Assembly: GCA_033725935.1 (NCBI GenBank)
Contig: MU867138.1
Span: 55,534-119,533 of the forward strand
DNA: 64,000 nucleotides
Source: Cladorrhinum sp. PSN259
Taxonomy: Eukaryota; Ascomycota; Sordariomycetes; Sordariales; Podosporaceae
Direction of reading: 5' to 3'
Notes under the pieces: model-generated
Seen by the model: only the letters and a program-made list of their open reading frames with translations
What the model was told of the DNA's origin: nothing
The model's database searches: none
In this document: in pieces, positions 63,954 through 64,000 of the stretch
Numbering within the stretch: the first letter of the stretch is position 1
Layout of the letters: each line of letters opens with the position of its first letter
Position numbers and translations under genes: made by a program

Positions 63954-64000
63954 CGGGGGCGGGGGCGCGGGGGGGGGGGGGGGGGGGGGCGGCCGGGGGG
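63916..64000. other. Near-pure G tract at the window end
   Basis: About 85 bases are G with only a handful of C. It follows a short AT-rich stretch and reaches the last base. This resembles a no-signal poly-G artefact or collapsed contig end more than real sequence. It is not a telomere repeat. Confidence 0.85.

Overview
The window is nuclear DNA of a filamentous ascomycete, most likely Pezizomycotina and probably Sordariomycetes. The evidence is the short GT-AG introns (about 48-172 nt), mostly with CTAAC/CTGAC-like branch sites, the intron-containing nuclear tRNAs, and typical fungal cell-wall genes (a CRH-type GH16 enzyme and large GPI-anchored repeat proteins). I can support twelve protein genes and three tRNA genes. 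Every multi-exon model keeps an open frame across all proposed splice junctions. All assignments rest on motif recognition by eye; no database search was run.

Left arm (1-13607): an N-acetylglucosamine (GlcNAc) utilisation cluster. It holds glucosamine-6-phosphate deaminase (cut by the left edge), a hexokinase-family GlcNAc kinase candidate, an Ndt80/PhoG-type regulator (RON1-like), an NGS1-like sensor (GH3 domain fused to GNAT) and GlcNAc-6-phosphate deacetylase. The three enzymes would form the route GlcNAc -> GlcNAc-6-P -> GlcN-6-P -> fructose-6-P, and the other two are the candidate sensor and transcription factor. Two gene pairs (deaminase/kinase and sensor/deacetylase) diverge from shared upstream regions. 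No GlcNAc transporter is visible here.

Middle (13.9-42.8 kb): tRNA-His with an intron, a secreted neutral ceramidase, the CCR4-NOT subunit CAF40/RCD1, a giant silk-like repeat protein (1580 aa, signal peptide, degenerate PEBP-like region, long Gly-Ala tracts, seven CD(I/V)C(D/E) motifs, GPI signal), a KHA1-type K+/H+ antiporter with a GC-AG intron, initiator tRNA-Met, a SIRT5-like sirtuin, a GPI-anchored CRH-type transglycosylase, tRNA-Asp with an intron, and a DAL5-like MFS transporter.

Right arm (42.8-64 kb): gene-poor. A bZIP regulator lies at 49.1-50.1 kb. The 13.8 kb after it holds no gene I can support. The window ends in about 85 bases of nearly pure G, which looks like an assembly or sequencing artefact at a contig end. 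The most unusual element is the silk-like protein at 21.9-26.7 kb. The most coherent system is the GlcNAc cluster, whose GH3-type sensor appears to have lost its catalytic residues.
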